NCBI RefSeq assembly: GCF_026711005.1
Contig: NZ_JAPPVJ010000003.1
Coordinates: 62,001-126,000 of the forward strand
Length of the DNA stretch: 64,000 nucleotides
Reading direction: 5' to 3'
Source of the DNA: Sphingobacterium sp. UT-1RO-CII-1
GTDB lineage: Bacteria > Bacteroidota > Bacteroidia > Sphingobacteriales > Sphingobacteriaceae
Both the position numbers and the translations under genes were made by a program. This document shows, in pieces, positions 10,001 to 17,863 of the stretch. The notes below the pieces were generated by a model. The model was not told the DNA's origin and did no database searches. It saw nothing but the letters and a program-made list of their open reading frames with translations. The first letter of the stretch is position 1. Each line of letters begins with the position of its first letter.

Positions 10001-10499
10001 TTATCGACACATTAGCAAGAGTAAAAAAGCCATTTTCATCCGTAGAAGTTGCTATGGAAGACCCCTCCAAAACAATTGTAACTCCCGATAAGGGTTCTCC
10101 TTGCGAATTTATAACCGTACCCTTAACATTTTGCTGCTGCAGCTGCTCTTGATGTTGCTTTTCTCCATTATGAATAGTAGAAGATGGCTTTTTATCTTTT
10201 ATAAAAATTGTCTTATCCCGAATCTCAAAAGTAAGTCCTAAAGGATCAAAACATTTTGTTAATACAAATTGCATATCCTTATTATCAACTTCGATGTTAA
10301 TCGCATCAATACTGTTTAATAATTTCTGATTAACTAAGTAGTCGTAACCAGTTTGTTTCTGAATGTGAGTCATTAACTCTTTTAGGTTTGCATTTTTAAG
10401 CCTTAAAGATATCTTTTGGCCATAGCCTAAGGCATACGCATGCATAAAGCCTAAGGTTAGTATCAACATCAATGCGATACTGATTCTTTTTTTATACAT
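7092..10499 (-). CDS. SusC/RagA-family TonB-linked outer-membrane transporter with STN domain
   Basis: An 1135-residue TonB-dependent transporter. After the signal peptide comes a secretin/TonB short N-terminal (STN) domain at about 30-105 (KISLRLKNANLKELMTHIQ...), which talks to an anti-sigma factor. Then a carboxypeptidase-like regulatory domain (VKGTVINSQGEPLSGVTIVLEG, from about 126), the TonB-box region and plug (DEVVVVGYGTQRKRDLTGSVEQI, from about 203), and a beta-barrel ending in GVNLSF. Its partner SusD is encoded two bases downstream. The STN domain together with the adjacent FecR and ECF sigma genes predicts that ligand transport through this barrel switches on the locus. Upstream gap to fecR is 56 bases. 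Confidence 0.97.
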   Translation of the reverse strand: MYKKRISIALMLILTLGFMHAYALGYGQKISLRLKNANLKELMTHIQKQTGYDYLVNQKLLNSIDAINIEVDNKDMQFVLTKCFDPLGLTFEIRDKTIFIKDKKPSSTIHNGEKQHQEQLQQQNVKGTVINSQGEPLSGVTIVLEGSSIATSTDENGFFTLANVSINQILNFSIIGYLPLQYKVETYDAHTIVLDESVKGLDEVVVVGYGTQRKRDLTGSVEQISGKALKSMPVRNATEALQGQAAGVQITSTGGSPGTPPAVRIRGIGTVNDNNPLYVVDGLPQSDIGWLNPNDILSMEVLKDASATAIYGSRAANGVIMVTTQKGPQSGDELSNLISFDTYVGLQNPVKTYDMMNASEFMDYKNLANTNAGLPAFFTEANKQEVLKFLQSNTGSIEGTNWWKEINQKDAVIQNYDIAISGGMRNLSYRTSLSYLDQEGIIQGSDYDRISFRTNIEHNLRSWLKFSANIGVVSEGRGNVLEGSPGFNTAFIAFAADPISPVFRNNLVDIPDFLRDGLFLDRVDVNNPWSFYSPILMTNKENPVAQTEIYKNNRWKGKAIKGGGSVDVKFTDWLRFRSNIGVDLATGISNSFMPKYYLNGNQFNSDATVGVSNSKTDYYVWENVLNFDKKWYDHYVTALVGTSAEEWKSEASGASKQGLVSNSPSQWIIDAATINPQASGSKWESALNSYFSRVFYSYKDRYMITANFRYDGSSNFGKDKKWGAFPSISAGWNFSEEDFMESFNWLSSGKLRMSWGSIGNQNIGRGAYLTTYSGNQGYYYFGQYVPQLGGGSNSIGNSMIKWERTEQMDVGLDLSFFERKLDFTLDYYRKTTDGMLLNVPLPTYLGYNNSPWSNAGKVENQGFEFALRYSDKIGDFGYSIAANAATLKNKVLSLGGGEPIPGGGWISYTTTLTEEGMPIGYYYGFKTNGVFQSQSEVDTYIQSGAVPGDLRFVDVNKDGVINSNDRTNIGDPFPDLTYGLNIGATYKNFDLRILGQGTIGNDIMNIAKIDMKSGVGWYNAPKELMSEAWSPTNPSNSQFKISSSNEGNLQISDWLVEDGSYLRIKSIQLGYTLPNSLLREVQNLRFWISGYNLFTFTKYKGLDPEIGSSSPLSMGVDQGYYPVAKSWMFGVNLSF

Positions 10500-10555
10500 A
10501 GTATTAGTTTATATTTAGTCATGTTATTTACAAATGGTTTATTAAAAAAGTAAGC

Positions 10556-11743
10556 TTAGTCCATAATAATTACCCTCCCTTCTTTAATACTAAAGTTATT
10601 ATTGGATATAATTTCAAGCTGTTTTAATATATCTGATAGTTTTTTAGCCCTCGACAGCACACCGGTATACCGATCTTTATTTAAACTCCTATTATCAATA
10701 CCATCTACGGCATACCATCGGCTTAATTCATTTAGAATTTCCATAATAGTTAGATCGGAAAATCGATACACATCAGAACGCCAAGAAATAACATCCTGAA
10801 GATTAACCGTTGCAACGGTCAAATCTCCATCAGCATTTCCAATTGCCTGTTCACCTGGCACTATTTTAAGGTCATTAATATTAGTTTTTAAGCGTACACT
10901 GCCTGAAAATAACGTTGTCTCTGAAAAATCAAATTCGGGATATGATCTTAAATTAAATGTTGTCCCTAAAACCTCTACTTCATTATGTTTGGTCTTTACA
11001 ATGAATGGCTGATCGGGATTATGGTTAACGTCGAAAAAAGCTTCACCAACAACCTCCACAACTCGTCTATCTGCATCAAATCGAGAGGGAAAAATCAAAG
11101 ACGAAGAACTACTTAGCCAAACAGAAGTGCCATCTTCTAACACAACATAAGCTTTATCTCCCTTATTGGTCCAAAACTTATGTTGAGAACCAATAGAGGC
11201 GAATGATGCTAACGACTCCAACCGAACACCTCCATCTCCTAAAAATTGATACCGAATACTATCGCGCTCGAGAAAACCATTCCCATGTTCTTTAATTGCA
11301 ATAGTTTCTCCATCTGCAAAACTCAGATACCCTCCTTTACTCTCTAAAATGGCTATATCACTTGTATCAAAATTTTGACTTATCGGTTCATTTAAAACCG
11401 TATCTAGGCTAATTGTATCTTTAAAACCCTCTGGTTTAAACAAAAGAAATAATAATATTATAGCACTGGCCACCATAGCATAATACCACTTTCGAATATG
11501 CACGACCTTCTTCCCTTGGCCTCTAATACGTTCTTTAATCTGTGATAATACCGCGTCTTCGTCAAAGCTTACATGTTCAAAATCCCATCTTTCTTCATTT
11601 GCAGTAAACACTTCTAACAAATCGTCAATACTTTCATAATCAGACTCAACAATCCAGTTAGATAACTCTTCGTATTCTGTCTGAGAAATAGATTTCGCTA
11701 AATATTGTTGAAAAAGATAATAAATTCTATTTTTACTATACAT
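10556..11743 (-). CDS. FecR-family anti-sigma factor
   Basis: A 395-residue inner-membrane anti-sigma factor. Residues 1-80 form the cytoplasmic sigma-binding domain, a membrane helix lies at about 86-103 (WYYAMVASAIILLFLLF), and the periplasmic FecR domain follows (KAYVVLEDGTSVWLSSSSSL ... VVEVVGEAFFDV). The C-terminal domain (DLTIMEILNELSRWYAV) is the DUF4974-type module that contacts the STN domain of SusC. It sits between its sigma factor (59 bases upstream) and susC (56 bases downstream), the standard order of a Bacteroidota cell-surface-signalling unit. Confidence 0.96.
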   Translation of the reverse strand: MYSKNRIYYLFQQYLAKSISQTEYEELSNWIVESDYESIDDLLEVFTANEERWDFEHVSFDEDAVLSQIKERIRGQGKKVVHIRKWYYAMVASAIILLFLLFKPEGFKDTISLDTVLNEPISQNFDTSDIAILESKGGYLSFADGETIAIKEHGNGFLERDSIRYQFLGDGGVRLESLASFASIGSQHKFWTNKGDKAYVVLEDGTSVWLSSSSSLIFPSRFDADRRVVEVVGEAFFDVNHNPDQPFIVKTKHNEVEVLGTTFNLRSYPEFDFSETTLFSGSVRLKTNINDLKIVPGEQAIGNADGDLTVATVNLQDVISWRSDVYRFSDLTIMEILNELSRWYAVDGIDNRSLNKDRYTGVLSRAKKLSDILKQLEIISNNNFSIKEGRVIIMD

Positions 11744-11802
11744 TCTTTGGTTCTACTATTATGGTTATTTATAGTAAGAACGCCGCTGCCTAGGGGATAG
11801 GA

Positions 11803-12405
11803 CTAGATCAAATCAAAAATAAATTCGCAACCCAAAAATATCACAATTCCTAAGAACTGATTTTCTTGTAAATAAACGCGTAAACTCTTTAAAGCTGCAA
11901 CCATATGGTTTTTAACTGTGTTAGGTGAAATAGAAAGCTTAGCAGCTATCTCTTGATGTGAAAGTCCCTCGAAACGACTCAAATTAAAGACCTCTTTCTG
12001 GGTAGGCGTTAATTTATTCAATGCTTTCTCTAAATTGCTTTTCAGATCATTAAACGCAATCTCTTCTTCTACCGAACTACATGATTCATTAATTAAATTC
12101 CAGTGATGTTGCTTATGGATCTCATAACGCATCATTGAGCGGAGCTTAGTTAGTGACTTTTGTTTGGTAATAATATATAATAAAAGCCAGATATCTTTTT
12201 CTTCATTAATACTCTCCCGATTATCCCAAAGATGTAGAAAAATTTCTTGTACAACATCCTCACTCCAAGCTTTATCTTTTAATATATAAATAGCAAGAGA
12301 AAAAACTCTTCTACTATATTTTTCATATAAAATCGTGAGGGATTTCTCATCAGATTTCTTAAGTTTGAGAATAATATCTTTTTCAGAAGGCTTGACACTG
12401 ATCAT
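11803..12405 (-). CDS. ECF RNA polymerase sigma-70 factor (Bacteroidota expansion family)
   Basis: A 200-residue extracytoplasmic-function sigma factor. Region 2 contains WSEDVVQEIFLHLWDNRE; region 4 contains LTPTQKEVFNLSRFEGLSHQEIAAKLSISPNTVKNHM, an HTH for the -35 element. The C-terminus ends with an extra hydrophobic run (GIVIFLGCEFIFDLI) after the HTH, common in this expansion family. It is the first gene of the locus and presumably drives susC transcription once FecR releases it. A -7 box is present upstream at 12425-12432. Confidence 0.96.
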   Translation of the reverse strand: MISVKPSEKDIILKLKKSDEKSLTILYEKYSRRVFSLAIYILKDKAWSEDVVQEIFLHLWDNRESINEEKDIWLLLYIITKQKSLTKLRSMMRYEIHKQHHWNLINESCSSVEEEIAFNDLKSNLEKALNKLTPTQKEVFNLSRFEGLSHQEIAAKLSISPNTVKNHMVAALKSLRVYLQENQFLGIVIFLGCEFIFDLI

Positions 12406-12424
12406 TTCACATAGCTTAGGAAAC

Positions 12425-12432
12425 CAAATTTA
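12425..12432 (-). promoter_or_regulatory. -7 promoter element TAAATTTG of the ECF sigma gene
   Basis: On the minus strand the sequence TAAATTTG matches TAnnTTTG and ends 19 bases before the sigma factor ATG. There is no good -33 TTTG at standard spacing. Confidence 0.45.
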
Positions 12433-12474
12433 ACAATTATTTCTATTTACACATAGAACCCAATAAAAACTATA

Positions 12475-12898
12475 TAAACTGAACAAACGGTAATCAACAA
12501 TTTACAACTACCCGCCCCACAAACTTACGTCAAATATGAGCGTAACCAACCTATTCTCTCCTTAATGATAACCTGGATCAGTGAAAATATTGATAACTTA
12601 AATATAAAACTTGTCCTATGCACAGGAGACCTTGGTGAACAGAATGAAAAGATCAACCCAGATGATAAGACAAGCAGCCAATCGAGTCGAGAACAATCGG
12701 CAACTAAGGTAACTCACAAAAAAGTATAAGGATCATACAGCAATACTATTAACACATTCGTACCTTAATTCGCAAAATGAACAAATTGTTCAAGATGGCT
12801 ATAAACTACAAGGCCCCAACTACGGGGCTAGCATATTTCAAAAACTTGTACAACCTTCTAACAACAAAGAGATTGTTTTTTCAGGTCACATTGGTGTG
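12475..12898 (+). pseudogene. Decayed calcineurin-like metallophosphoesterase gene
   Basis: Two reading segments together recall one phosphoesterase. From about 12481 the frame reads QTYVKYERNQPILSLMITW then ISENIDNLNIKLVLCTGDLGEQNEK, containing the family's TGDL motif (GDxx metal site), and stops at 12728-12730. From about 12730 another frame reads DHTAILLTHSYLNSQNE and later NYGASIFQKLVQP and EIVFSGHIGVP, which carry the C-terminal THSY and SGH metal-binding histidines. The central part with the usual GNHD motif is missing, and the N- and C-terminal ends are lost. This is therefore a frameshifted, internally deleted relic. It abuts the 3' end of the GNAT gene on the opposite strand. Confidence 0.8.
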
Positions 12899-12900
12899 CC

Positions 12901-13311
12901 TTACTTTATAACCTTTCCCATTCCTCTAGATTCTGGCCATACAGAACTAAATCCATATTGCTCGTAAAGTCGATAAGCTTCACCATCAGCAATTAGATTC
13001 ACATAACAAGAGGCCGGTAGATTATCCACTATAAACTCTTCTATCTTCCCCATAATAAGTTTACCTAAACCTTGCCCCTGATGATCTGGCAATACACATA
13101 TATCAACAACCTGACAATGGCAAGCTCCATCACCTACTAATCTTCCCATCCCAACAACATCATTTTCACTTAAGACCAATACACAGCAAAGTGAGTTTCT
13201 TATACCAATTTCCGCTGCTTCTGCTGATTTCGGAGACAAACCACATGCTACGCGAAGATGCCTATACACATCTGGCTCAATTAACTGATAAACAACCCTA
13301 TAATTCATCAT
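12901..13311 (-). CDS. GNAT-family N-acetyltransferase
   Basis: A 136-residue acetyl-CoA-dependent acetyltransferase of the compact GNAT type. The acetyl-CoA loop is QGQGLGKLIM, preceded by the strand VVDICVLPDH; the C-terminal YRLYEQYGFSSV segment is the usual GNAT ending. The substrate is not predictable; small-molecule amines are typical for this size. Two TTG codons precede, but the tandem ATG ATG at 13311-13306 is the more plausible start. It follows the ABC permease gene by 25 bases and may belong to the same transcript. Confidence 0.9.
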   Translation of the reverse strand: MMNYRVVYQLIEPDVYRHLRVACGLSPKSAEAAEIGIRNSLCCVLVLSENDVVGMGRLVGDGACHCQVVDICVLPDHQGQGLGKLIMGKIEEFIVDNLPASCYVNLIADGEAYRLYEQYGFSSVWPESRGMGKVIK

Positions 13312-13336
13312 CAACAATTATAAAAAATATGAAGTA

Positions 13337-14503
13337 TTATTCTGCCAACTGATTTTTTCTTGATTTCCGCATTTTTATGAACAATAATAACACAGAAAAA
13401 AATAAACAAACAGCACAAATAATAGAAAGAATAATTAAAGGCCGGTAAGTATGATATAAGTCAGCTTGCTGCACAAATAACATTCTATAAATTCGTAAAT
13501 AATGAGTAGTAGGAATTGCATCAGCAATCCATTGCACCCAACTAGGCATCAAACTAGATGGCCACGTGAAACCACTCAAAATAAAAGCTGGAGTTGCAAC
13601 AACCATCAATATTTCTGTGGCTTTAAGTTGAGAAGGAATAGCAATGCTCACTAAAATACCGATCAAAGAAGCTGCCAAAATAAATACAAAAGTACACAGT
13701 ATAAACCACCAAAAATCGGTATGTAAAGGCACTTTATAATAAAAACTCATAAGCCAATAAAACACCAAAATACCAACGGACATCAATAAGTAAGGTAATA
13801 CTTTAACTAAAATAAGACCAAACGGATTGGACATTCGGCTTACTAATTCTCCAAATGTATTTTTCTCAAATTCAGTAGAAAATGACAGGGCCAAACCCAA
13901 TAACAATACTTGCTGCAAAACAGTAATCAGCACACCCGGTAACATAAAGTAGAGATAATTGCCACTTCGAATATTCTGTCTAACAATTGTCGTCTTAAAC
14001 GGTTCAAATTGCTGCGAAGCAATATATTCAGGCACTCCTTTTTTCATTTGTGATTGTATAAGCACACCCGCCTTCATAGTTGTTGCTACGATATTAACAG
14101 CCATCATAGCTGTATTTGAAGTTAAAGTATTCGCACCATCAACAAATATCGTAATTTCAGGTAAACGGCTCTGCTGAACATCAGCTGAAAAGTTACGAGG
14201 GATATGTACAATTGTCGTAGCCTCATGATCAATAGCGACATCTTTAGAGTTAAATAAAGAAGGTAATATACGGGCAATATGCACACTTTCATTGTCATTC
14301 AACATATCAATGAAAGTTTCGCTCATGGGGCCGCTATCCTCATTTACAACAACGATAGGCATCTCCACAACTTTGCCTTTCTGATAAACACTACCAATTA
14401 ATACGGCATAAAGCACTGGAGCTCCCAAAAAAAGCATCATCAATACTTTATTGTCGAAAAAAAGCTTAAACTCTCGCCCTAATAATCCTAAAAATTTTCT
14501 CAC
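13337..14503 (-). CDS. ABC-2 type exporter permease (YhhJ/YbhR-like)
   Basis: A 388-residue integral membrane protein. It has one N-terminal helix (about 21-40), a large extracytoplasmic domain (about 45-180) and then five or so helices to the end, the plan of ABC-2 permeases that work with HlyD and TolC partners. The segment GVLITVLQQVLLLGLALSFS begins the membrane part and PAFILSGFTWP is a typical ABC-2 motif. It is third in the order tolC, hlyD, permease. No ATP-binding subunit and no second permease is encoded next to it, which is unusual; they may be elsewhere. The exported compound is unknown. Confidence 0.9.
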   Translation of the reverse strand: MRKFLGLLGREFKLFFDNKVLMMLFLGAPVLYAVLIGSVYQKGKVVEMPIVVVNEDSGPMSETFIDMLNDNESVHIARILPSLFNSKDVAIDHEATTIVHIPRNFSADVQQSRLPEITIFVDGANTLTSNTAMMAVNIVATTMKAGVLIQSQMKKGVPEYIASQQFEPFKTTIVRQNIRSGNYLYFMLPGVLITVLQQVLLLGLALSFSTEFEKNTFGELVSRMSNPFGLILVKVLPYLLMSVGILVFYWLMSFYYKVPLHTDFWWFILCTFVFILAASLIGILVSIAIPSQLKATEILMVVATPAFILSGFTWPSSLMPSWVQWIADAIPTTHYLRIYRMLFVQQADLYHTYRPLIILSIICAVCLFFSVLLLFIKMRKSRKNQLAE

Positions 14504-14560
14504 TGTATAAAGTTTGAAATCATTATAATACTTTCACTCTTAACCTCATTACTATTAAGG

Positions 14561-15517
14561 TCAATCAATTTTTAAAATAGCCAGAGTTTTTGTCAACAAG
14601 CTATTCGCATTTTCATTATCTTTTGGTATAATTTTAACCTCAAAAACGGCTAACTGATTTTCATAGTCTGGATAAGCTGTAGCTATATTAGCGTAAGAGT
14701 TAAGTGCTTTAATAGCTACCACCCTTCCCTGTACTTGTCTATTATCTAAATAAGGTAAACTTACAGTAACTTCATCTCCTTTTTTTAATCTACCAACTTT
14801 ATCCTCTGGCAAAGTAAAGCGAAAAAAAGTCGAATTTTGTACTGATCCATTAATAATCGGATACCCCGCCATAGCCAGTTCTCCAATTTTTAAATTTATA
14901 CTCTCGACCTCCATCAATTGAGGAGCAATCAAATATTTCTCCTGTGCTGCGATTTGCACTTCAGAGACAGCCCCTTGCGCACGTTCCTTCTGCCCCAATG
15001 CCATAACCTGCTGTTCATAACGCGCACCATTACTCACCTCTTCTATTTCAGCCTTTGCAGCTAAGTACTGATTTTTTGCTCCTTGGTATTTAGCATAGGT
15101 CTCGTCAAAATTTTGCTGCGAAATCAAACTATCTTTCAACAAATTCTCTAATCGGTCAATCGATTTTTTAGCAAACTCATACTGTTCTTTTAATCCGGCG
15201 ACTTTAGCCTGAAGCTGTACTAATTGCCCAGCTGTTGCTCCTTTTAAAGCCATATTATACTGTGCATCTGCAGACTGTAATGCGCCTAATGCTTGTTCTT
15301 TTTTTGCATCTAACTCCGGGATATCTAACACAGCTAACGTATCTCCCGCTTGTACAATATCTCCCTCTTGCACAAGAATACGCTCTATCTTTCCAGGAAC
15401 TTTAGTAACCACTGTGATTTGATCACGCTCCACCTTACCTTCAAAAGTAGTGTTTACCACTTCTTGTCCACAAGAAACAAACAACAAAACAACTCCTAAT
15501 ATATAAATACCTTTCAT
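14561..15517 (-). CDS. HlyD-family membrane fusion protein (lipoprotein)
   Basis: A 318-residue periplasmic adaptor joining the inner-membrane permease to a TolC channel. The signal peptide ends LLFVSC with lipidated Cys16. It has the split biotinyl-lipoyl-like domain (KIERILVQEGDIVQAGDTLAVLD, about 41-63), a long alpha-helical hairpin (about 70-195) and a C-terminal beta domain (EDKVGRLKKGDEVTVSLPYL). One base separates its start from the tolC stop; 57 bases separate it from the permease. Closest in style to YbhG/YhiI adaptors. Confidence 0.93.
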   Translation of the reverse strand: MKGIYILGVVLLFVSCGQEVVNTTFEGKVERDQITVVTKVPGKIERILVQEGDIVQAGDTLAVLDIPELDAKKEQALGALQSADAQYNMALKGATAGQLVQLQAKVAGLKEQYEFAKKSIDRLENLLKDSLISQQNFDETYAKYQGAKNQYLAAKAEIEEVSNGARYEQQVMALGQKERAQGAVSEVQIAAQEKYLIAPQLMEVESINLKIGELAMAGYPIINGSVQNSTFFRFTLPEDKVGRLKKGDEVTVSLPYLDNRQVQGRVVAIKALNSYANIATAYPDYENQLAVFEVKIIPKDNENANSLLTKTLAILKID

Positions 15518-15518
15518 C

Positions 15519-16913
15519 TTAATTATTTATCGTATATAACAACCTACCCGATGTATGTAGCAATTCTATAGCAGCCGAACGCTGCTGAATAACATTACTA
15601 TAATATGCTAAATTAACCTTATACCAATCATTTTCAGAAGCTAAAAACTCAGTAATATCAATTAATCCTGCTGCATATTGACGTGACGCAATATCCAAAT
15701 TATTCTCTGCAACCTTTAATTGCTGATCACCGACCTTAATTTTTTGATTATTTGTATCATATTGTATCTTATTCTTACTCAACAGCAAACTCAATTTCTC
15801 CTCAGCTTCATTTTTTTTAGTATCGTTTATTAATTGCTCGATTCTAACCTGTTGAATTTTATTTTTCCTCTCCCCTCCTGTGAAGATATCCCATTTAACT
15901 CCAACACCTAACAGCAGATTTGGCCTCAATTTCAACGAGTTTGACTTCATATCTATATCTCCCACTAATGGCTTGTCTTTCAATGTCAAATTACTATTAA
16001 ACATATTAAAATAACTTGCTGAGCCAAAGGCAAAAACAGTAGGCAAATAGCTTCCCTGTTCTTTCTTGTAAAGGTACTCATAAGCTTTGCCTGAAGCGTC
16101 CAAAGCCTTAAGTTCTGCGCGTTCCGATACATCTAACGGCATATCATCAATCAGAATAGGCAAAAGCTCATAAACTATCTGTTCTAATTCAGCTAAAGAA
16201 ACACCCGTATCTTGTCGAATCTTTTCAAGTAACAAAATACGATTCCCCTGTAATTCAATCTTTTTTTCCTCAAGCTCCAAAATAGCCAACTTCAATTTAT
16301 CACGGTCATAAGGTATTGCCAACCCATTATCTATTGCTTTATTAACTTTTAGTTGTTCTTTAAGCAATCTTTTTTCCGAATCAACAATTAACTTATCAAC
16401 CTGACCTAATAACATCACTTGATCGAAGCTTGTTATTACCTCTTTCGCAATAGTCTCTTTACTCGCATCCACTAATAAGCGCTGGGCGTTCGTTTTTTCC
16501 TGTAAAGCCTTTTCACCATTCGGTATTTGTAAGCCAGTAAAAATAGCCTGACGTACAGAAACCCCAGCCCGAAGAAATTGTGAACTCATCTTAAAATCAG
16601 ACACCCCCTCAAACAAAGCCATATTTAAAATAGGAATATCTAATGTTGGCAAATCTAAACCTCCAGTAGCATTCATATAACCATAAACACCAGTAGCAGA
16701 TACATGTGGAAGTTTATTTGAACGAACTCCTTCCGCCTCTAACACACTTTTATCGACATCAAGAGATTTAAGCTTTAATGTATTATTATTATGAAAAGAT
16801 TGCTGAATAACCCCTTTTATCTGGGGATCAATAATCTCTTGCGCCAAAACACTATCCCCAAATAAAACAACAGCTAAAGCCAGAAAAAACCAACTCCTAT
16901 TTTTACTCACCAT
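15519..16913 (-). CDS. TolC-family outer-membrane efflux channel
   Basis: A 464-residue outer-membrane protein. The signal peptide (WFFLALAVVLFGDSVLAQ) is followed by two repeats of the TolC helical-hairpin and strand pattern, ending in ASRQYAAGLIDITEFLASEND and the final helix. It is the first gene of a tripartite exporter with the HlyD protein and ABC-2 permease. An in-frame TTG seven codons upstream exists, but the ATG at 16913 gives a normal signal peptide and was chosen. The Crp-like regulator upstream on the same strand may control it. Confidence 0.93.
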   Translation of the reverse strand: MVSKNRSWFFLALAVVLFGDSVLAQEIIDPQIKGVIQQSFHNNNTLKLKSLDVDKSVLEAEGVRSNKLPHVSATGVYGYMNATGGLDLPTLDIPILNMALFEGVSDFKMSSQFLRAGVSVRQAIFTGLQIPNGEKALQEKTNAQRLLVDASKETIAKEVITSFDQVMLLGQVDKLIVDSEKRLLKEQLKVNKAIDNGLAIPYDRDKLKLAILELEEKKIELQGNRILLLEKIRQDTGVSLAELEQIVYELLPILIDDMPLDVSERAELKALDASGKAYEYLYKKEQGSYLPTVFAFGSASYFNMFNSNLTLKDKPLVGDIDMKSNSLKLRPNLLLGVGVKWDIFTGGERKNKIQQVRIEQLINDTKKNEAEEKLSLLLSKNKIQYDTNNQKIKVGDQQLKVAENNLDIASRQYAAGLIDITEFLASENDWYKVNLAYYSNVIQQRSAAIELLHTSGRLLYTINN

Positions 16914-17168
16914 TATTACCTTTTTATTAAGCAAACAAATATCGCCTTAATTAGATTTACTTTTTTTCAGATATCTTAAAAAAATAAGTAATATACATTT
17001 CATGCGATTATACGACAAAAAAACTATTTTTTAGCATACAAAACAATTGTACAAGTTAAAAATAGCAAAACTAAAGTTTCATAAAGAAAAATATATGACT
17101 TTTAATGAAGGATTAATGCCATTCATTTTGATTGAATATTCTAAAGCGATAAAAAATTTCAATATTTA

Positions 17169-17732
17169 TTATTTTCGCTGACTGCGAATGACACTCAAAG
17201 TCTGTTGCGACACGCCCAAATAAGAAGCGATATCACCTAAAGGAGCGCGAAGTAGAATATCAGGGTTACTTCTCAATAATTGATGATAACGCTCCTGAGC
17301 ACTTTCAAATTGCAAAGCGTGCAAACGAGAAGAAAAAGCAACTAAAGACTCCAATAAGATAGACTGTATAAGTTTATTAACTGCAATCGAATCTGCAGCA
17401 AGTTCTTCAATTAGAGAATAGGGAATAATTCTAATAATAGAATCCTCTACAGCTTCTATCCCATAAATTGAAGCGTTATTATAAAACACACTTTCTGAGG
17501 TTGCTAAAAAACGTTTTTCTCCGAAAAAGAAATGTGTTATATCTCTTCCTCCCTTATAATAAAACAAACGTACCAACCCACTTTCAACAAAAAAAACATT
17601 TTTCGAATAATGACCTGTCTCCAGTACGATCTGCTTACGAGTAAATTTCTTAGTACTAGTCGCCATGTCAAACTGTTGCAGAACAGTATCATCTAAGCCA
17701 AAATTTGCTTTTAGATAGGGTATCAGTTGCAT
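17169..17732 (-). CDS. Crp/Fnr-family transcriptional regulator
   Basis: A 187-residue regulator with an N-terminal cyclic-nucleotide-binding-like beta-roll (KQIVLETGHYSKNVFFVESGLVRLFYY) and a C-terminal winged HTH ending in DIASYLGVSQQTLSVIRSQRK. In Bacteroidota such short Crp-like proteins commonly control neighbouring transport genes and often lack the cAMP-contact residues. It lies 255 bases upstream of the TolC-HlyD-permease genes in the same orientation, so it is a candidate regulator of the exporter. A -7 box TAATTTAG ends four bases before the ATG, predicting a leaderless transcript. Confidence 0.9.
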   Translation of the reverse strand: MQLIPYLKANFGLDDTVLQQFDMATSTKKFTRKQIVLETGHYSKNVFFVESGLVRLFYYKGGRDITHFFFGEKRFLATSESVFYNNASIYGIEAVEDSIIRIIPYSLIEELAADSIAVNKLIQSILLESLVAFSSRLHALQFESAQERYHQLLRSNPDILLRAPLGDIASYLGVSQQTLSVIRSQRK

Positions 17733-17736
17733 ACAG

Positions 17737-17744
17737 CTAAATTA
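17737..17744 (-). promoter_or_regulatory. -7 promoter element TAATTTAG, four bases before the Crp-like gene
   Basis: On the minus strand TAATTTAG (one mismatch to TAnnTTTG) is separated from the ATG by CTGT only. The same box and spacing occur before trpS. Confidence 0.4.
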
Positions 17745-17821
17745 ACTTATTTTCAGCAATTATTTCTCCTCAACCAACAAAACCATGGAAAGAGATCTTA
17801 CCATCATTCATAATGTTTTTG

Positions 17822-17829
17822 TATTTTTG
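17822..17829 (+). promoter_or_regulatory. -7 promoter element TATTTTTG of mazG
   Basis: Matches TAnnTTTG and lies 34 bases before the mazG ATG, giving a leader of about 30 bases. No clear -33 TTTG. Confidence 0.4.
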
Positions 17830-17863
17830 ATGAGCATTAACTCATTACAAACAATAAAACACA

